64,000 nucleotides of DNA from Protula sp. h YS-2021 (GCA_949752745.1 OX457027.1:77431214-77495213), one strand, 5' to 3'. Shown: positions 39,175 to 49,287, counted from the first letter of the stretch. Notes: generated by a model not told the origin, from the letters alone. Numbers and translations: made by a program.

Positions 39175-39643
39175 CTGCAAAATTAATTGAATTATATGGA
39201 GTCCCAGCAAACTAAACAGTGTATGCACATTGTAATTTAAACGTTATACTTATTATTCAGTTGAATGCAACATAGTACTAGTAACATTAAAAAATTGAAA
39301 AACTTACAATACCTTTCATTCTCGACCTATGTTTAACAGTAAATAATTAACCCACTTGATCCACACATGATTTATATTCCTTTTAAAAAGTTAATAATTA
39401 ATGTATGAAACTGTCTGACATAACTGGATTGAACCACCAGGAGCACAGTGGGTGAAATTGTGAAAGCCATACATGAACCCGATAAAGAAACGCTAGACGT
39501 TTTCGAAGCATTTTTTTACTGCAGAAATGAACGGAATTCACCGTGAACTCAAACTCTTGGTGACAGAATAGTTACGACATAAAAGAAATTACTGAGCACT
39601 GTGCTGACGGACAGACAGGTCAAAGTCATAAGTTAAAGCTTAC

Positions 39644-39760
39644 CATCGTCAGAATCCGAGTGACACTCAAATTTAGGTTTTCTCCGTTTTTTGGTAGCTG
39701 TTGGCACACTTGAAGTAGCAGCTTCATCTTCCGGCTCTTGACACTCCTCATCTTCCGACT
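39644..39760 (-). CDS. Main gene: acidic linker exon
   Basis: 117-nt exon, phase 1 at both ends. The acceptor is TTTTAAAACAG above 39760 and the donor GTAAGC at 39643. It encodes an acidic segment (SEDEECQEPEDE) followed by a basic patch (KKRRKPK) and DSDDG. It joins the end of the 2.57-kb exon to either terminal exon without a frame change. No fold is recognised. Confidence 0.7.
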
Positions 39761-40005
39761 CTGTTTTAAAATAACCATAAAACCAGACCTTTGAAACATA
39801 TTGTTCTTTAATTTTCTAGTTTTTCCTTTCTACTGAATGTTACATCTGACAGCAAAGCCTGTTCCATTTCGCCCGATTCATTTACTGACTTGCGCTTCTC
39901 TGGTACTTGTACATTTTTTACTGTCCCATTTCACCTGATTCATTTACTTACGTTTTCAATAACTGAAGTTTTTATTTACTGTCCAACTTCGCTCGATTCA
40001 CTTAC

Positions 40006-42579
40006 CTGATTCTATAATAACAACTTCTCCAAACGTTGGGTCTTCTCTCATTTCTGTGTAACTCCTGTTGTTAAACATGTCTCGAGGCTTTCCGCTGTTT
40101 ATGGCCATAAGTATCTGCAGGACTTTACATTTCTCAATCAATGAAACGGGCAATCTGTAGTAGTCTCGATGAATATTGAGGTCATGTCCCATAAATTCTG
40201 CCAGAATATCTTGTTGAAATTCCCCTACAGCCAAGACTTGACTCATAGTTGCGCAATGCTTTCGCAGACATGTCGATCGGAATGCATCTACGTTGGTTAC
40301 GCCTGCTTCCGCTGCTACCTCTTTCATAAACTTGTGGCCTACTTGCGGAGTGTTGCAGTTACCAGGCCTAGCAAAAACGAAAGTGCATTCGGCATCGACG
40401 TACTTTGACCGCAGTTCCAACATTTCTAGCAAGCTTTTCTGCATTGAACTCGTTAATAAAATCGCCACTTTTCGAGCTCGCTTTCCCAGGAATTCCACGC
40501 GTCTAACTCTTGTTGATAGGAATTTTTCATATTCATCGAGGCTGTCCATCACCTCTTGGTCAGCTTGACCTGTGCTTCCTAGACCGTCCATTAACATTTG
40601 CAGCTGCATGCGCTCCACTTCTCCGCTTCTTTTCCTATTAAACATAATGATTTTACACATGTTGTACTTGGTCGATTGCACATAAGCATCTTCTCCTTCC
40701 TTTCCTGTCAGCGCTTGTAATTTGTTGTCTATGTGTGTCATAACTGTCTCGATATCCTTGAATAGAGGCATTATTTTATCTTTGTTGAATCTTCTTTTCT
40801 TCAAAATGAACAACGCCTTACTGCTTTCGAAGGTGTACTCTTTCTCCATCAACTTTGAGAAGGCTGCAACTTTTTGCACTTTTTCAAATTCACCGGTTTT
40901 GTACAGATGGTTAGTATACGCAGAAGCCACATCTTTGATGTAGTGGCCTAACTTCAACACCACGGAGGGGGTTCTCATGTGGGTCGCGTCCTCGGTTTGA
41001 AAGTGGACCCTGACGCATCTCATAAAAATATCAAAATTCGCTGGATTGAGGATGGACAAGAAGTCTTTCAGCTGTTCCGGAAAATGTTGTCTGCAGGTCA
41101 TCAGAAATTTAGCAAGCTCTCGTGTATGTTGTGAAACTCTGTTGTCGTTAATTTCAAGGAAACCATACTTCTTGCAACGATGCTCGAAAAAAATCATGAG
41201 AAGGAAATCTTCAATAATGACGTTGTATACTTCGTCTTGACGCATTTTTGATAAAATTCTTTGACCGGCTTTCAAATCGGTTTGGCTTGCCATAAACCTT
41301 TCTCTGGCTACTTGAACCACATTTTTGGGGCGTGCCATTTCTTTGGATTGTTGAGCCTCCTTGTTTGGGTTTAATATACAATTTAATTGGTGTTTCCACA
41401 GGTACTCCTGACTTAACATCGCACTGCAGTACAAGCAAGGTAAAAGTACTTTCTCTTTTGCACCTTTCTTTCTTCCATGAGGGTTGTTATATTTCTCTAT
41501 GATCTTCTTTATTCCCATCTTTTTTGCCTTTACGTTGTACCAAAAATCTCCCTTCGCTTTCAGTGCTTGCCACAATCGCCGGCGGTTAAGTCTTTCGTTT
41601 CGAGTATCCTTTGGCAAAGAAAGTATGGCTTTCACTTCGGTATCATTCTTGTGCTTCTGTTTAAAGTGCCTGGCCAGTTTTGGGTAGGGTTTGTGGCAAA
41701 GGAAGCAAACATGAACTCTTTTGGCGGTCTTAACATTTTCCAAATTTGGAAGCTCTTCTTGTGTTTCCTGCTGTGTATCTGTCTCTTCTGTCGCACCAGC
41801 AATGGATGTAGGCAATACTTCTGGAGCCTGTTCTTTCTCACTGGATGATTCTGTGTCGACCTGTAGTTTCCTTTTGGTTTTGGTTTTGCGTGTCCTTGTT
41901 GTTTTTTGTACCTTTTTCTTTTTACTTGTGCTAGGTCCGGAATGAGTGGGAGGGGACGATTTTTTCCGTGGAGTTAAGTTGCGTTCAGAAGAGTGGCGGC
42001 GCCTTTTTCTCTTTAGAATTGTGGTGGGTGCAGGAGAGGTGACCTCGGATTCTGAAATATCATAATCGGGATCTTCTTGCCCATGGTCGTCGCTTGGCGA
42101 ATCTGTGTATACCACGGCTTTTCTGGTCTTGCGTATTGTTTTTCTTGGTTTGCGAGTGGTGCCTATTAATTCGTGTCGTGAAAGTTGTCGGCTTATTGAA
42201 CTCATTACACTTTCAGGGAGTTCGATATCGGATGGGCCGATCACTTCAGGATCAGAAAAAGCGGGGTCCTCTAAATGTGGCTCTAAACTTATGAGTTGCT
42301 GTGGTTGCCCGGGGTCACATTCTACTTGTTAGATCGATTGCACCTCAACGGCAGGTGTCGTCAAAATTTCAGGGTGGAGTGTTTGGGTTTGTACAATTGT
42401 ACCTATAGGGGATGGCCAAGTAGTACTTGGAACTGATTCTTCAGCACTGGTAGCAGCGTCGAAAGCAACACTTGCACTCGCACTTGGTAAACGTGTTATA
42501 GATGTTATATATGTTGTTCTTGCGTCAAGTTTACGTTTGCGACTTTCATCAATTTGCACCAGTTCTTCGCCCCCATATT
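40006..42579 (-). CDS. Main gene: 2.57-kb exon encoding zinc-finger-like motifs and a Crypton-like tyrosine recombinase domain, with one in-frame TAA
   Basis: Bounded by acceptor TTTTCATCAG (above 42579) and donor GTAAGT (40005), phase 1 at both ends, 857 codons. Numbering from the GTG codon at 42244, it encodes an Arg/Lys-rich N-terminal part (residues 30-130). A C2H2-like finger follows at C180, C183, H193 and H198, then a C2HC motif at C270, C273, H285 and C289. A helical region comes next, then a tyrosine-recombinase-like domain: box I Arg in NRKRSGEV (R539), box II LRKHCAT (R661), GHD (H687) and HRDYYR (Y695/Y696). The family His three residues before R661 is Thr here, so catalytic competence is uncertain. 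This domain order is typical of Crypton-like genes expanded in fish and invertebrates. The frame also continues upstream of the GTG, but a single TAA (42329-42331) interrupts it. The exact family is inferred from motifs. Confidence 0.85.
42329..42331 (-). other. Single in-frame stop codon with readthrough-type context
   Basis: Within the open 2.57-kb exon the codons read CAA TCG ATC TAA CAA GTA GAA. Both sides stay in one frame, 117 codons upstream and 776 downstream. The six bases after the stop, CAAGTA, fit the CA(A/G)N(U/C/G)A motif known to favour readthrough. Otherwise it is a nonsense allele or a base-call error. Confidence 0.9.
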
Positions 42580-42619
42580 CTGATGAAAAGAAAAAGAAAA
42601 GAAAAAACAAAAAAATTAG

Positions 42620-42905
42620 ATAAGCCATCGTCGAAGGCGCAGACCCAAACCGGACACAATAATCAGTGTCAAGCGCAAACAAATTTCAAAATTTCCGCAT
42701 TTTTTGTAATTTTTCGAGAAATCCAAAAACAACGCTTCGTCGCACAGCTCCACTACTTGGTCTTTCTGTGTGCAAAAGGAAATTAAAATCGGTTGAACGG
42801 TGCCAGAGATATAGCGCGTACAAAGATCGAACGGACGGACGGACGGACAGAGACAGAGGTCAATACTGTAGACCCCTTCGGGTTCACCAGGTTGGGGTCT
42901 AAAAA
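42620..42905. repeat. Dispersed intron repeat ending in a GACCCCTTCGGG...GGGGTC hairpin
   Basis: Contains a GGACGGACGGACGGACAG tract near 42832 and ends with complementary AGACCCC (about 42870) and GGGGTCT (about 42894). It is located in the intron upstream of the 2.57-kb exon. It appears to be an interspersed repeat from its layout, but there is no second full copy in the window. Confidence 0.4.
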
Positions 42906-43324
42906 GAGATAGACTATGCATCGTTTTTTTCAGCTATGAAGCACAATTATCCAGCAAATACGACTCTCAATAGTGTTACTATCACCATTTCCTACTGATG
43001 AAACTAATTTCTCAAGAAAGTTAAAATACCCAGACGTTAAAAATGGCCAAATGTTCAGTTCTGTGGACAGAACTGCATTAAACTGGAGAGTTGTTGTTTG
43101 TTGTTGTTTTTTTTTTTTTTTTTTTTAATTACAGACCTTCAGCCATATAATAAAGAACATTAAATACATTAAGGAAATATCCATGCACTCACACACAAAA
43201 CCCCAAGTACACATTTACAACAAACGTAAACCCTTCGTGTGTAGGAATACCATTCCCCCGAATATGAAACCAAGACGCACTAACTTTTAGATAACTGAAA
43301 TAGCAACATTTAAGCAATACTCAC

Positions 43325-43486
43325 GCTGAACAAGGAAGAGAGGCATGGGTTTCGTTGAAGTGGCACCGGTTTCAAGCTTTTCGACGGTGGCTGCGCCTCC
43401 AGTAACTGCTTGTGGACTTGTTTTTGGAACTTCAAATAAAACGCCGACATTTTCTTTTCTTTTACCTGATGTAATATCTGCAGCAC
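43325..43486 (-). CDS. Main gene: linker exon
   Basis: 162-nt exon, acceptor GCTTGTAG above 43486, donor GTGAGT at 43324, phase 1 at both ends. The product (ADITSGKRKENVGVLFEV, then a Thr/Ala/Gly/Pro-rich stretch) is low-complexity and probably disordered. Its phase agrees with the neighbouring exons. Confidence 0.65.
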
Positions 43487-43663
43487 CTACAAGCAAGACA
43501 ACAATAAAATAATGGTGTTAGTTTTATCGTTCTCTGATCATACAAAAAAATTATCTGGATTATAAACATTTCTTAAACATTAAGTTCATTAATTCCAGTT
43601 AAAGCAGTCCTATAAGGGTCCGAAATAACACAAAACAACATAGAAATCATGACAAAATTAACT

Positions 43664-43950
43664 GGAGCAGTGTGCATAGCCCACACATACCCCACAACCC
43701 TCCCCCCACCCACCAGTTAAACACGGCTATCAATAGGCAATCAAGAACTGAAATTTTCTAAGTCCAGCTGGTCCATTTTCCTTGGACGAACCTGGCCCAT
43801 TTACAATATCGATCTGTGTTTGTTCCCACAGAAGCCACATACCAAGTTTCAGTAAAATACTTGCAGCAGTTGCAGCAAGTTATCGCGTTGACAAGCTCTT
43901 GATAACAGACCGACAGACCGACCCGCGGTCGATCACATATATTCCCCCTG
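43664..43950 (+). repeat. Dispersed ~300-bp repeat, copy 2
   Basis: Direct-orientation copy of 38392-38700, located in the intron between exons 43325-43486 and 44037-44165. Confidence 0.8.
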
Positions 43951-44036
43951 TGGGGAATAAAAAAATGACAATTAAATTCCCCAAATCCTTTTAGACAAAG
44001 GAAGAAATGCTGGTAAAAAATCCAATTCATACGTAC

Positions 44037-44165
44037 TTTCTGGTGACGAGCCATGGATAAATCGAACCCCTCCCGGCTTCACTGCACTGGCAACCCCAAG
44101 TAGAGTCCCTGCCAGGTCCGAATCCCTGACTTCTATTTTAAAACTTGGCTTGTGCTCTTCTTCAC
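44037..44165 (-). CDS. Main gene: linker exon
   Basis: 129-nt exon, acceptor TTATTCTACAG above 44165, donor GTACGT at 44036, phase 1 at both ends. It encodes GEEEHKPSFKIEVRDSDLAG followed by VASAVKPGGVRFIHG. No domain is recognised. The GTGAAGAAGAG start resembles other exons of this gene. Confidence 0.65.
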
Positions 44166-44501
44166 CTGTAGAATAACAGGCAGAAAAATTTGTACTCGTG
44201 CACAAGTTTGATTTACGCATCTAGAAAGCGTTACTGGTCACATAATTTAACTACCGTCATTAGTGTTTGATTTCGACTGTCACACTACTTTACCGCTTAC
44301 ACTCCAACTGTTTTTAATTCAGAAATTGTATTTTTATCAATGTTTTGAGTGAAATACGGTTTCGCCAAACATATTTTGGAGATAATATTTTGGTATTTAG
44401 ACTCAATCAGACACCATATTTTATAGAAAAAAACCTTTACTTGACACCAAAAGCAATACCAATACTTTCGTCACTTAAAATTTACTTGAATGCGTTCTTA
44501 C

Positions 44502-45443
44502 TCTCTGACTGGAACAGATCTTCACTTAAGGCGGTTTGGGGTCTGGATGCTTCACTGGCACGCGTTTGATGTTCTGCAGTGTTTGCATATTCACCGCTCT
44601 TCTCTGGGTCTCCTTTTATTGCGAGTACTTTTCCTTGTGTAGGTTCGGTTCGAATGTGAATGACACTGAATTCTGACACGTCTTCCACAGCAGCGGCAAT
44701 CAGCGCCTCTTCAGTTGGGCTTGTACTGAATCTAAACGCTGGTATCCATTTCGGTTTACTTCTTTGCACACCAGGTTGAGATGCACTAGGGGGAACTTCA
44801 GTTGTTCTTTGACTAACAGGAACATCTGGCGCCAGGGGTACGCTTTCAGCACTTTCCGCAGCAACTCTAACTGCACTTTGACTAGCAGGAACATCTGGCG
44901 CCTCGGGTACGCTTTCAGCACTTTCCGCAGCAACTTCAATTGCACTTTGACTAGGAAGAATATCTGGCACCTGGTGTACGCTTTCAACACTTTCCGCAGC
45001 AACTTCAATTGCACTTTGACTAGCAGGGATAGCTGGCACCTGGTGTACGCTTTCAACACCTTCCGCAGCAACTTCAATTGCACTTTGACTAACAGGAATA
45101 TCTGGCACCTGGGGTACGCTTTCAGCACTTTCCGCAGCAACTTCAATTGCACTTTGACTAGCAGGAATAGCTGGCACCTGGTGTACGCTTTCAACACTTT
45201 CCCCAGCAACTTCAATTGCACTTTGACTAACAGGAATATCTGGCACCTGGGGTACGCTTTCAGCACTTTCCGCAGCAACTTCAATTGCACTTTGACTAGC
45301 AGAAATAGCTGGCACCTGGGGTATGCTTTCAGCACTTTTCGCAGCAACTTCAATTGCACTACAACTAGTAGACACTGGGCTTGGTGACGCGTGGGATACC
45401 GTTTTACTGGCGCGTGTTTTCCGCCCTGTCTGTGAAGTTTCGC
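44502..45443 (-). CDS. Main gene: repeat exon with eight 23-residue units
   Basis: 942-nt exon, acceptor ACATAAACAG above 45443, donor GTAAGA at 44501, phase 1 at both ends. After a short basic leader (TGRKTRASKTVSHA), eight 69-bp units (about 44817-45370) encode SAIEVAAESAESVPQVPDIP variants. The units alternate between VPQVPDIPVSQ and VHQVPAIPASQ types, so the real period may be a pair of units. Pro/Ser/Glu/Val composition suggests a disordered linker. Because 69 is a multiple of three, two other frames (one on each strand) are also open for over 200 codons, but only this frame has matching splice sites. Confidence 0.75.
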
Positions 45444-45589
45444 CTGTTTATGTACAATAAATAACAGAAGACACTTATTTCCAGTCCTTACAAGTCCTTA
45501 CAATTACATTTCTAATGCAAGTTTTAAACTTTTGTGACTCTCAACTTTCAATGCAAGCACGTCAAAAGGAGATGAGTTCTCAAGTTTCT

Positions 45590-45765
45590 GGTAGAGTCCA
45601 CATAAAACGGTCTTGAGCGATTTCCAAATATTTAAGTGTACATGATAGAAACTTGACAAAAAAATTCCTCCATCTTCATAGGATCCACATAAAACGGTCT
45701 TGAGCGTTTTCAAAATATTTAACTGTACATGACAGAAACTTGCCAAAAAAATCCTTTTCTGTCTT
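45590..45765 (+). repeat. Tandem duplication, two ~88-bp units
   Basis: The segment with CCACATAAAACGGTCTTGAGCG and a TACATGA.AGAAACTTG.CAAAAAAATCC end occurs twice in succession. It overlaps the 3' side of the acidic exon, and this obscures where that exon's donor lies. Confidence 0.85.
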
Positions 45766-45860
45766 GGGGACTATCTCCTTCTTCACCTCTGGGATTTCCT
45801 CCCCCATGAATACAACATCACTGTCTGAAGTTGTTTCAACGTTTGCTTGCGTGATCAATT
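45735..45860 (-). CDS. Main gene: acidic exon with possible SUMO-interaction motif (3' end uncertain)
   Basis: Acceptor TTTTTAATCAG above 45860, phase 1. It encodes LITQANVETTSDSDVVFMGEE followed by IPEVKKEIVPKTEKDFF. The DSDVVFM core preceded and followed by acidic residues fits a SUMO-interaction motif, which is an inference. No strong phase-1 donor is visible. The best is GTACAG near 45734, within the 88-bp duplication, so the end is approximate. Confidence 0.5.
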
Positions 45861-46038
45861 CTGATTAAAAAAAATTAACTTCAACTTATGTTTTTGTCTG
45901 TAAAAAACTGATCTTACAGTTTTCAAGTGAACTTTTTTCGCCGGTAAACATATTTAACTGTCAAAATATACTACTTTTCTTCGAAACCAGAACTTCAGCA
46001 AACATGTCATATTAATTATTCAACCAGAAAGTAATATA

Positions 46039-46143
46039 CAGGGTTCATAGCGAAAACCAGACGTCAAATTCCAAGATTTTCAAGGACATTTGGAGGTAAA
46101 ATTCCAGGATTTTCCAGGATTTCAAGGATCGCTATGAACCCTG
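46039..46143. mobile_element. 105-bp MITE with perfect 15-bp terminal inverted repeats
   Basis: Begins CAGGGTTCATAGCGA and ends with its exact complement. The flanks show AATATA on both sides, a possible short target duplication. The CAGGG end is like hAT-type termini, but an 8-bp duplication is not evident. Confidence 0.75.
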
Positions 46144-46217
46144 AATATAATAAATTTAATACCGATAAAAAGTGTGAAACAAACTAAGCACACCATTACA
46201 TGAAATCTAAAACCCAC

Positions 46218-46322
46218 CTCCGAGGGCAACATAGAGGTGACTATGATCCCTCAAGGCATGCTTGCGTCGGGCGTGCGCCCATACCGTGCGGTAGGTGCCG
46301 GTGGGTCTTTTGTTCACCTTGT
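46218..46322 (-). CDS. Main gene: candidate exon after the PWWP exon
   Basis: 105-nt candidate exon, acceptor TTATTTTAAAG above 46322, donor GTGGGT at 46217. In the frame that matches the downstream exons (phase 1) it encodes DKVNKRPTGTYRTVWAHARRKH, compatible with the helical end of a PWWP-type domain. The PWWP exon ends in phase 2, however, so a small intervening exon must be missing from this model, or the locus is disrupted. A possible in-phase piece near 46434-46520 was considered but has a wrong exit phase. Confidence 0.45.
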
Positions 46323-46541
46323 CTTTAAAATAACAATCATTGTACCTAGATTAGATAGATGCGCAACTAGTTGTTTTCAATAACAACATATGCATTATGT
46401 CCTTAAGTCTCCATTTTTTACTGCGATTTGAGGCATTGCTCTGCCGCATTTAAGGTATAAGGACCACAATGAATGACAGGAGGCAAAGAAACTGAAATTT
46501 GACGAAGACTGTCAAAGTTTTTTTTTCCGAACACAGATTCT

Positions 46542-46752
46542 TGTATTGTATTGTTCTTTAGATCCCTTTCAACTGCTATGGTCATATCGGGATCCCCCTG
46601 CCACATTATACTGAAATGGGGCATTCCAGCCCTCCTTCTAACCCTTACATGTGGAGTGCCTCACAGGGTAGCAAGGAGGAGTCCCAATTTTAAAGTCTCA
46701 GGTATGACCCGACCGGGGTTTGAACCCACGATCTTCCAGTCTCGAGGCGGAC
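46542..46752 (-). mobile_element. tRNA-derived SINE (family 2), 5'-truncated, ~34-bp TSD
   Basis: Same family as 30628-30830, also on the minus strand. The flanks 46508-46541 and 46753-46787 are near-identical (ACTGTCAAAG, a T run of 9 or 10, CCGAACACAGATTCT), an unusually long target-site duplication. The B-box-like GGGTTCAAACCCC is intact. The element starts just upstream of CTCGAGACTGG and ends in a TACAA-type tail. Confidence 0.9.
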
Positions 46753-47156
46753 ACTGTCAAAGTTTTTTTTTTCCGAACACAGATTCTAAAAATTATATTT
46801 CACATTCAATTTAAAAAAAAAACCTCTTTAAATCAACATAAAAATACATATTTCTTGTGTAATAAAGGAAGAATTAGGACAATTTCAAAATATAAAAGTT
46901 AAAATTGGTCCTTGGAATCCTTACACCTTAAATGATTTACTGGTCGGTCATGCAAAAATAAAACCTCGTACATAAAAAGTAAAATATTTTATCGCACAAT
47001 GCAAAGATATTGCAAGTTAAAGAAAAAAGAAAAGGGGGAGGGGCTACAAACAAAGGGAAAGCAAGGGTTTAACACGTTGCATATCTACTGTAAATCTAAA
47101 GATTCGAGCATGGGAGAAAACTGTACATAACACACCAGGGCTGAGGCAGGGTCACC

Positions 47157-47573
47157 GTCTGCTCGGGATTTTTAGTACCACCAGTGATGAGGTCCCGAAG
47201 TGGCACTGAGGAAGCGAACTGGGTTCTCAGTGCAGGGGGGGGGGGTGGAGGGAGTGGTTTCAGTGACAGCACTCGTATTTTTTTAGAAATACAACTTCAC
47301 TTTTGTTATTGTTCCATCAAGCTCCAGTTTTATCGTCACCCCTGGTCCTTCACCGCTCGAGCACAAAAAAGTAACATAGGCGGCAACATAACTTGTATGA
47401 GAAAATGCGCTGCACCGCGGCTTGGGAAGGAGGGGGCGGGGGAGGAAGAAGCAGCGATTTTAAGACACAATCAAAGATGGGTGGGGGGGTGGGGATTTGA
47501 TATGAAAAACTAGTCGGTCCTCAGTGCCACGTCGGGACCTCCGTACCTAATGGTACCGAGGTCCCGAGCAGAC
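47157..47573. mobile_element. Foldback / MITE-like element, ~417 bp
   Basis: Inverted termini GTCTGCTCGGGA...TCCCGAGCAGAC are perfect for 12 bp and recognisable for about 55 bp (GAGGTCCCGA.GTGGCACTGAGGA). The interior holds G-rich runs near 47236 and 47480. No target-site duplication was identified. It lies in the intron between the PWWP exon and the next candidate exon. Confidence 0.7.
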
Positions 47574-48200
47574 GATCGGTCAAGAACGATTTTTCCGGAG
47601 AAGAGGGAACAGACATTAAGCTCCACTCCTGTACACTACAAGGGTTATAAACTATGAAAAAAATGTAAAATACAACTACACACAATCAAAAACGTCTCAG
47701 GCAAAAGAAACAATGAAACGAACTGCATCTTAAATGGGCTTTAGAATAAATGGGAAAACACATCACATTCGAAACATTATGCATCTCAAATGAACTGTTA
47801 CTCTAATAAGAACGATCTAGCTTTGACTAATATTCTTACAGATATCCATATCGCTTGGACATGGTTTCACCAGTCTGGGTTTTGTTACGACGTGAGTGAG
47901 ATCCCTAATAAAAAGCATTATGAAACAATATACAAAGCTAACACTTCAAATCCTGCAAGAACATTACACATCAAAACACCACCAATCTTTACATTGAAAG
48001 CAGAGCTTACTGGCAAAGTATAAAACACACAAATAAGACGATGCAGGAAAAGAATGGACAAAAAAAATTAGTGCCTACACATGGAAGCTGAAAAGAAATA
48101 TTTAGAACAACGCAAAATTAATAAAAATGACATCACTGCACAACATTAATCCATGCAGGACAATCTGAAATAGATAGGAAAGTTGCTATAAAAACTTGTG
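47574..48200. other. Intron sequence, no feature supported
   Basis: Searched on the minus strand for the exon missing between 48208 and 46322. An acceptor-like TTCTTGCAG near 47960 opens only short frames with stops in the required phase. Nothing else was seen. Confidence 0.3.
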
Positions 48201-48207
48201 CACTTAC

Positions 48208-48380
48208 CCCTCTTTATAGCCAATGTACTGCACAGTTATGATACCCCCCGAGGCTTTTGTAACTTTGACCGGCCACCAAACCGCCTTCCTTTGGAACAGG
48301 ATGATGTCCCCAACCTTGTATTCCTCTATTTCGAGGTGGTGGGCCTTTGGTTGCCTCTTGAATCCTTTCTTTTTTGGCAT
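48208..48380 (-). CDS. Main gene: first coding exon, PWWP-like domain
   Basis: The acceptor TTTTCTTTCAG is followed directly by ATG (48380), and the donor GTAAGTG starts at 48207. The 57 codons begin with a Lys-rich stretch (MPKKKGFKRQPK) and continue EYKVGDIILFQRKAVWWPVK, then GGIITVQYIGYKEG. The VGDI..., WWP and V.YIG... positions fit the beta-barrel of a PWWP domain, a chromatin reader of methylated histone H3 on DNA. Only the N-terminal half of the domain is encoded here. The exon leaves phase 2, unlike the other exons of the gene. Confidence 0.75.
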
Positions 48381-48543
48381 CTGAAAGAAAATGTATATTT
48401 TACACACAAATATACTTTTGTTTGTGATAAGGATACATATATATATAGGGCGAATTAAGACCCAAAAGTAATTCCTGGTTTAAAAGAAAGCACCGTTCCA
48501 AAAATGAAACAAATGTTCAAGAACCCTTTTTGGCAAACAATAG

Positions 48544-48667
48544 CAGGGTTCGCGCTGGGTTCTCAGGAAAGTGAATTAAAAAAGGAAAGTGACTCGGTTT
48601 GGTCCAGAGTCATTTCTTTTAAAAAATGCCCAAAAAGTGAACAAAAACCCCGCCAACGCGAACCCTG
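48544..48667. mobile_element. 124-bp MITE, CAGGGTTCGCG termini
   Basis: Starts CAGGGTTCGCG and ends CGCGAACCCTG. AATAG flanks both ends. Homologous to 49137-49287 in inverted orientation, sharing CTGGGTTCTCAGGAAAGTG and AAAAAATGCCCAAAAAGTG. Confidence 0.75.
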
Positions 48668-49136
48668 AATAGAATATAAAAAAAATGGAGGTGATATCAA
48701 AATCTCTCCAAAAAGGAAAAAACTAGTTGCAACCCTTACACAGCCACTGTATATGGCCTGTTTATGCCAGTTCCATGCGAAAGCCGTGAGGTCTACTTTC
48801 AAAGAATATATAAACTTTACACACATTGAAACAAAACACAACCCTCTTTAATTATTCCAAAAATGCATAGGTAAGCGAAAAAAATCCGCTCCAATTGGAC
48901 CCCAGGAGAAAGGGTTTAAACAATTTACAAAGATAATCAAACCACTCCTAATCAAGTCCTGATTGCAGTAATTGACAAAGAACATAGTACAGCCATCTGA
49001 CTGAATGGAATCAGGATTACAATTAACTACTTTGCACACGAGTCCAGCAAAGAGGTTTAAGCTCAACATTCGCCGCCCTGCCATATAAAACACAGAGAAA
49101 TCACACACACAAAAAAAAACACACACTCACACACAC

Positions 49137-49287
49137 CATGGTTTGCGTTGACGGGGTTTTTGTCCACTTTTTGGGCATTTTTTACGAAATGATTCACTTT
49201 TTCGGAACCCACCGAGTCTTTCTGGACCCAATTTATCCATACTTTTCTTTTTTTACGCACTTTCCTGAGAACCCAGAGCGAACCCTG
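49137..49287. mobile_element. 151-bp MITE, inverted relative to 48544-48667
   Basis: Reverse complement begins CAGGGTTCGCTCTGGGTTCTC. The other end is degenerate (CATGGTTTGCG). Same family as the element 470 bp away. Both are in the first intron of the main gene. Confidence 0.75.

Noticed and set aside
44700..45387. Two alternative long frames over the repeat exon (219 codons minus, 207 codons plus)
   Set aside because: They are open because the 69-bp unit is a multiple of three. Only the other minus frame agrees with splice phases on both sides.
46434..46520. Candidate exon encoding LRQISVSLPPVIHCGPYTLN after the PWWP exon
   Set aside because: Entry phase fits, but the only donor (GTAAAA) gives the wrong exit phase, and its acceptor lies in the SINE target duplication. 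Kept only as a note.
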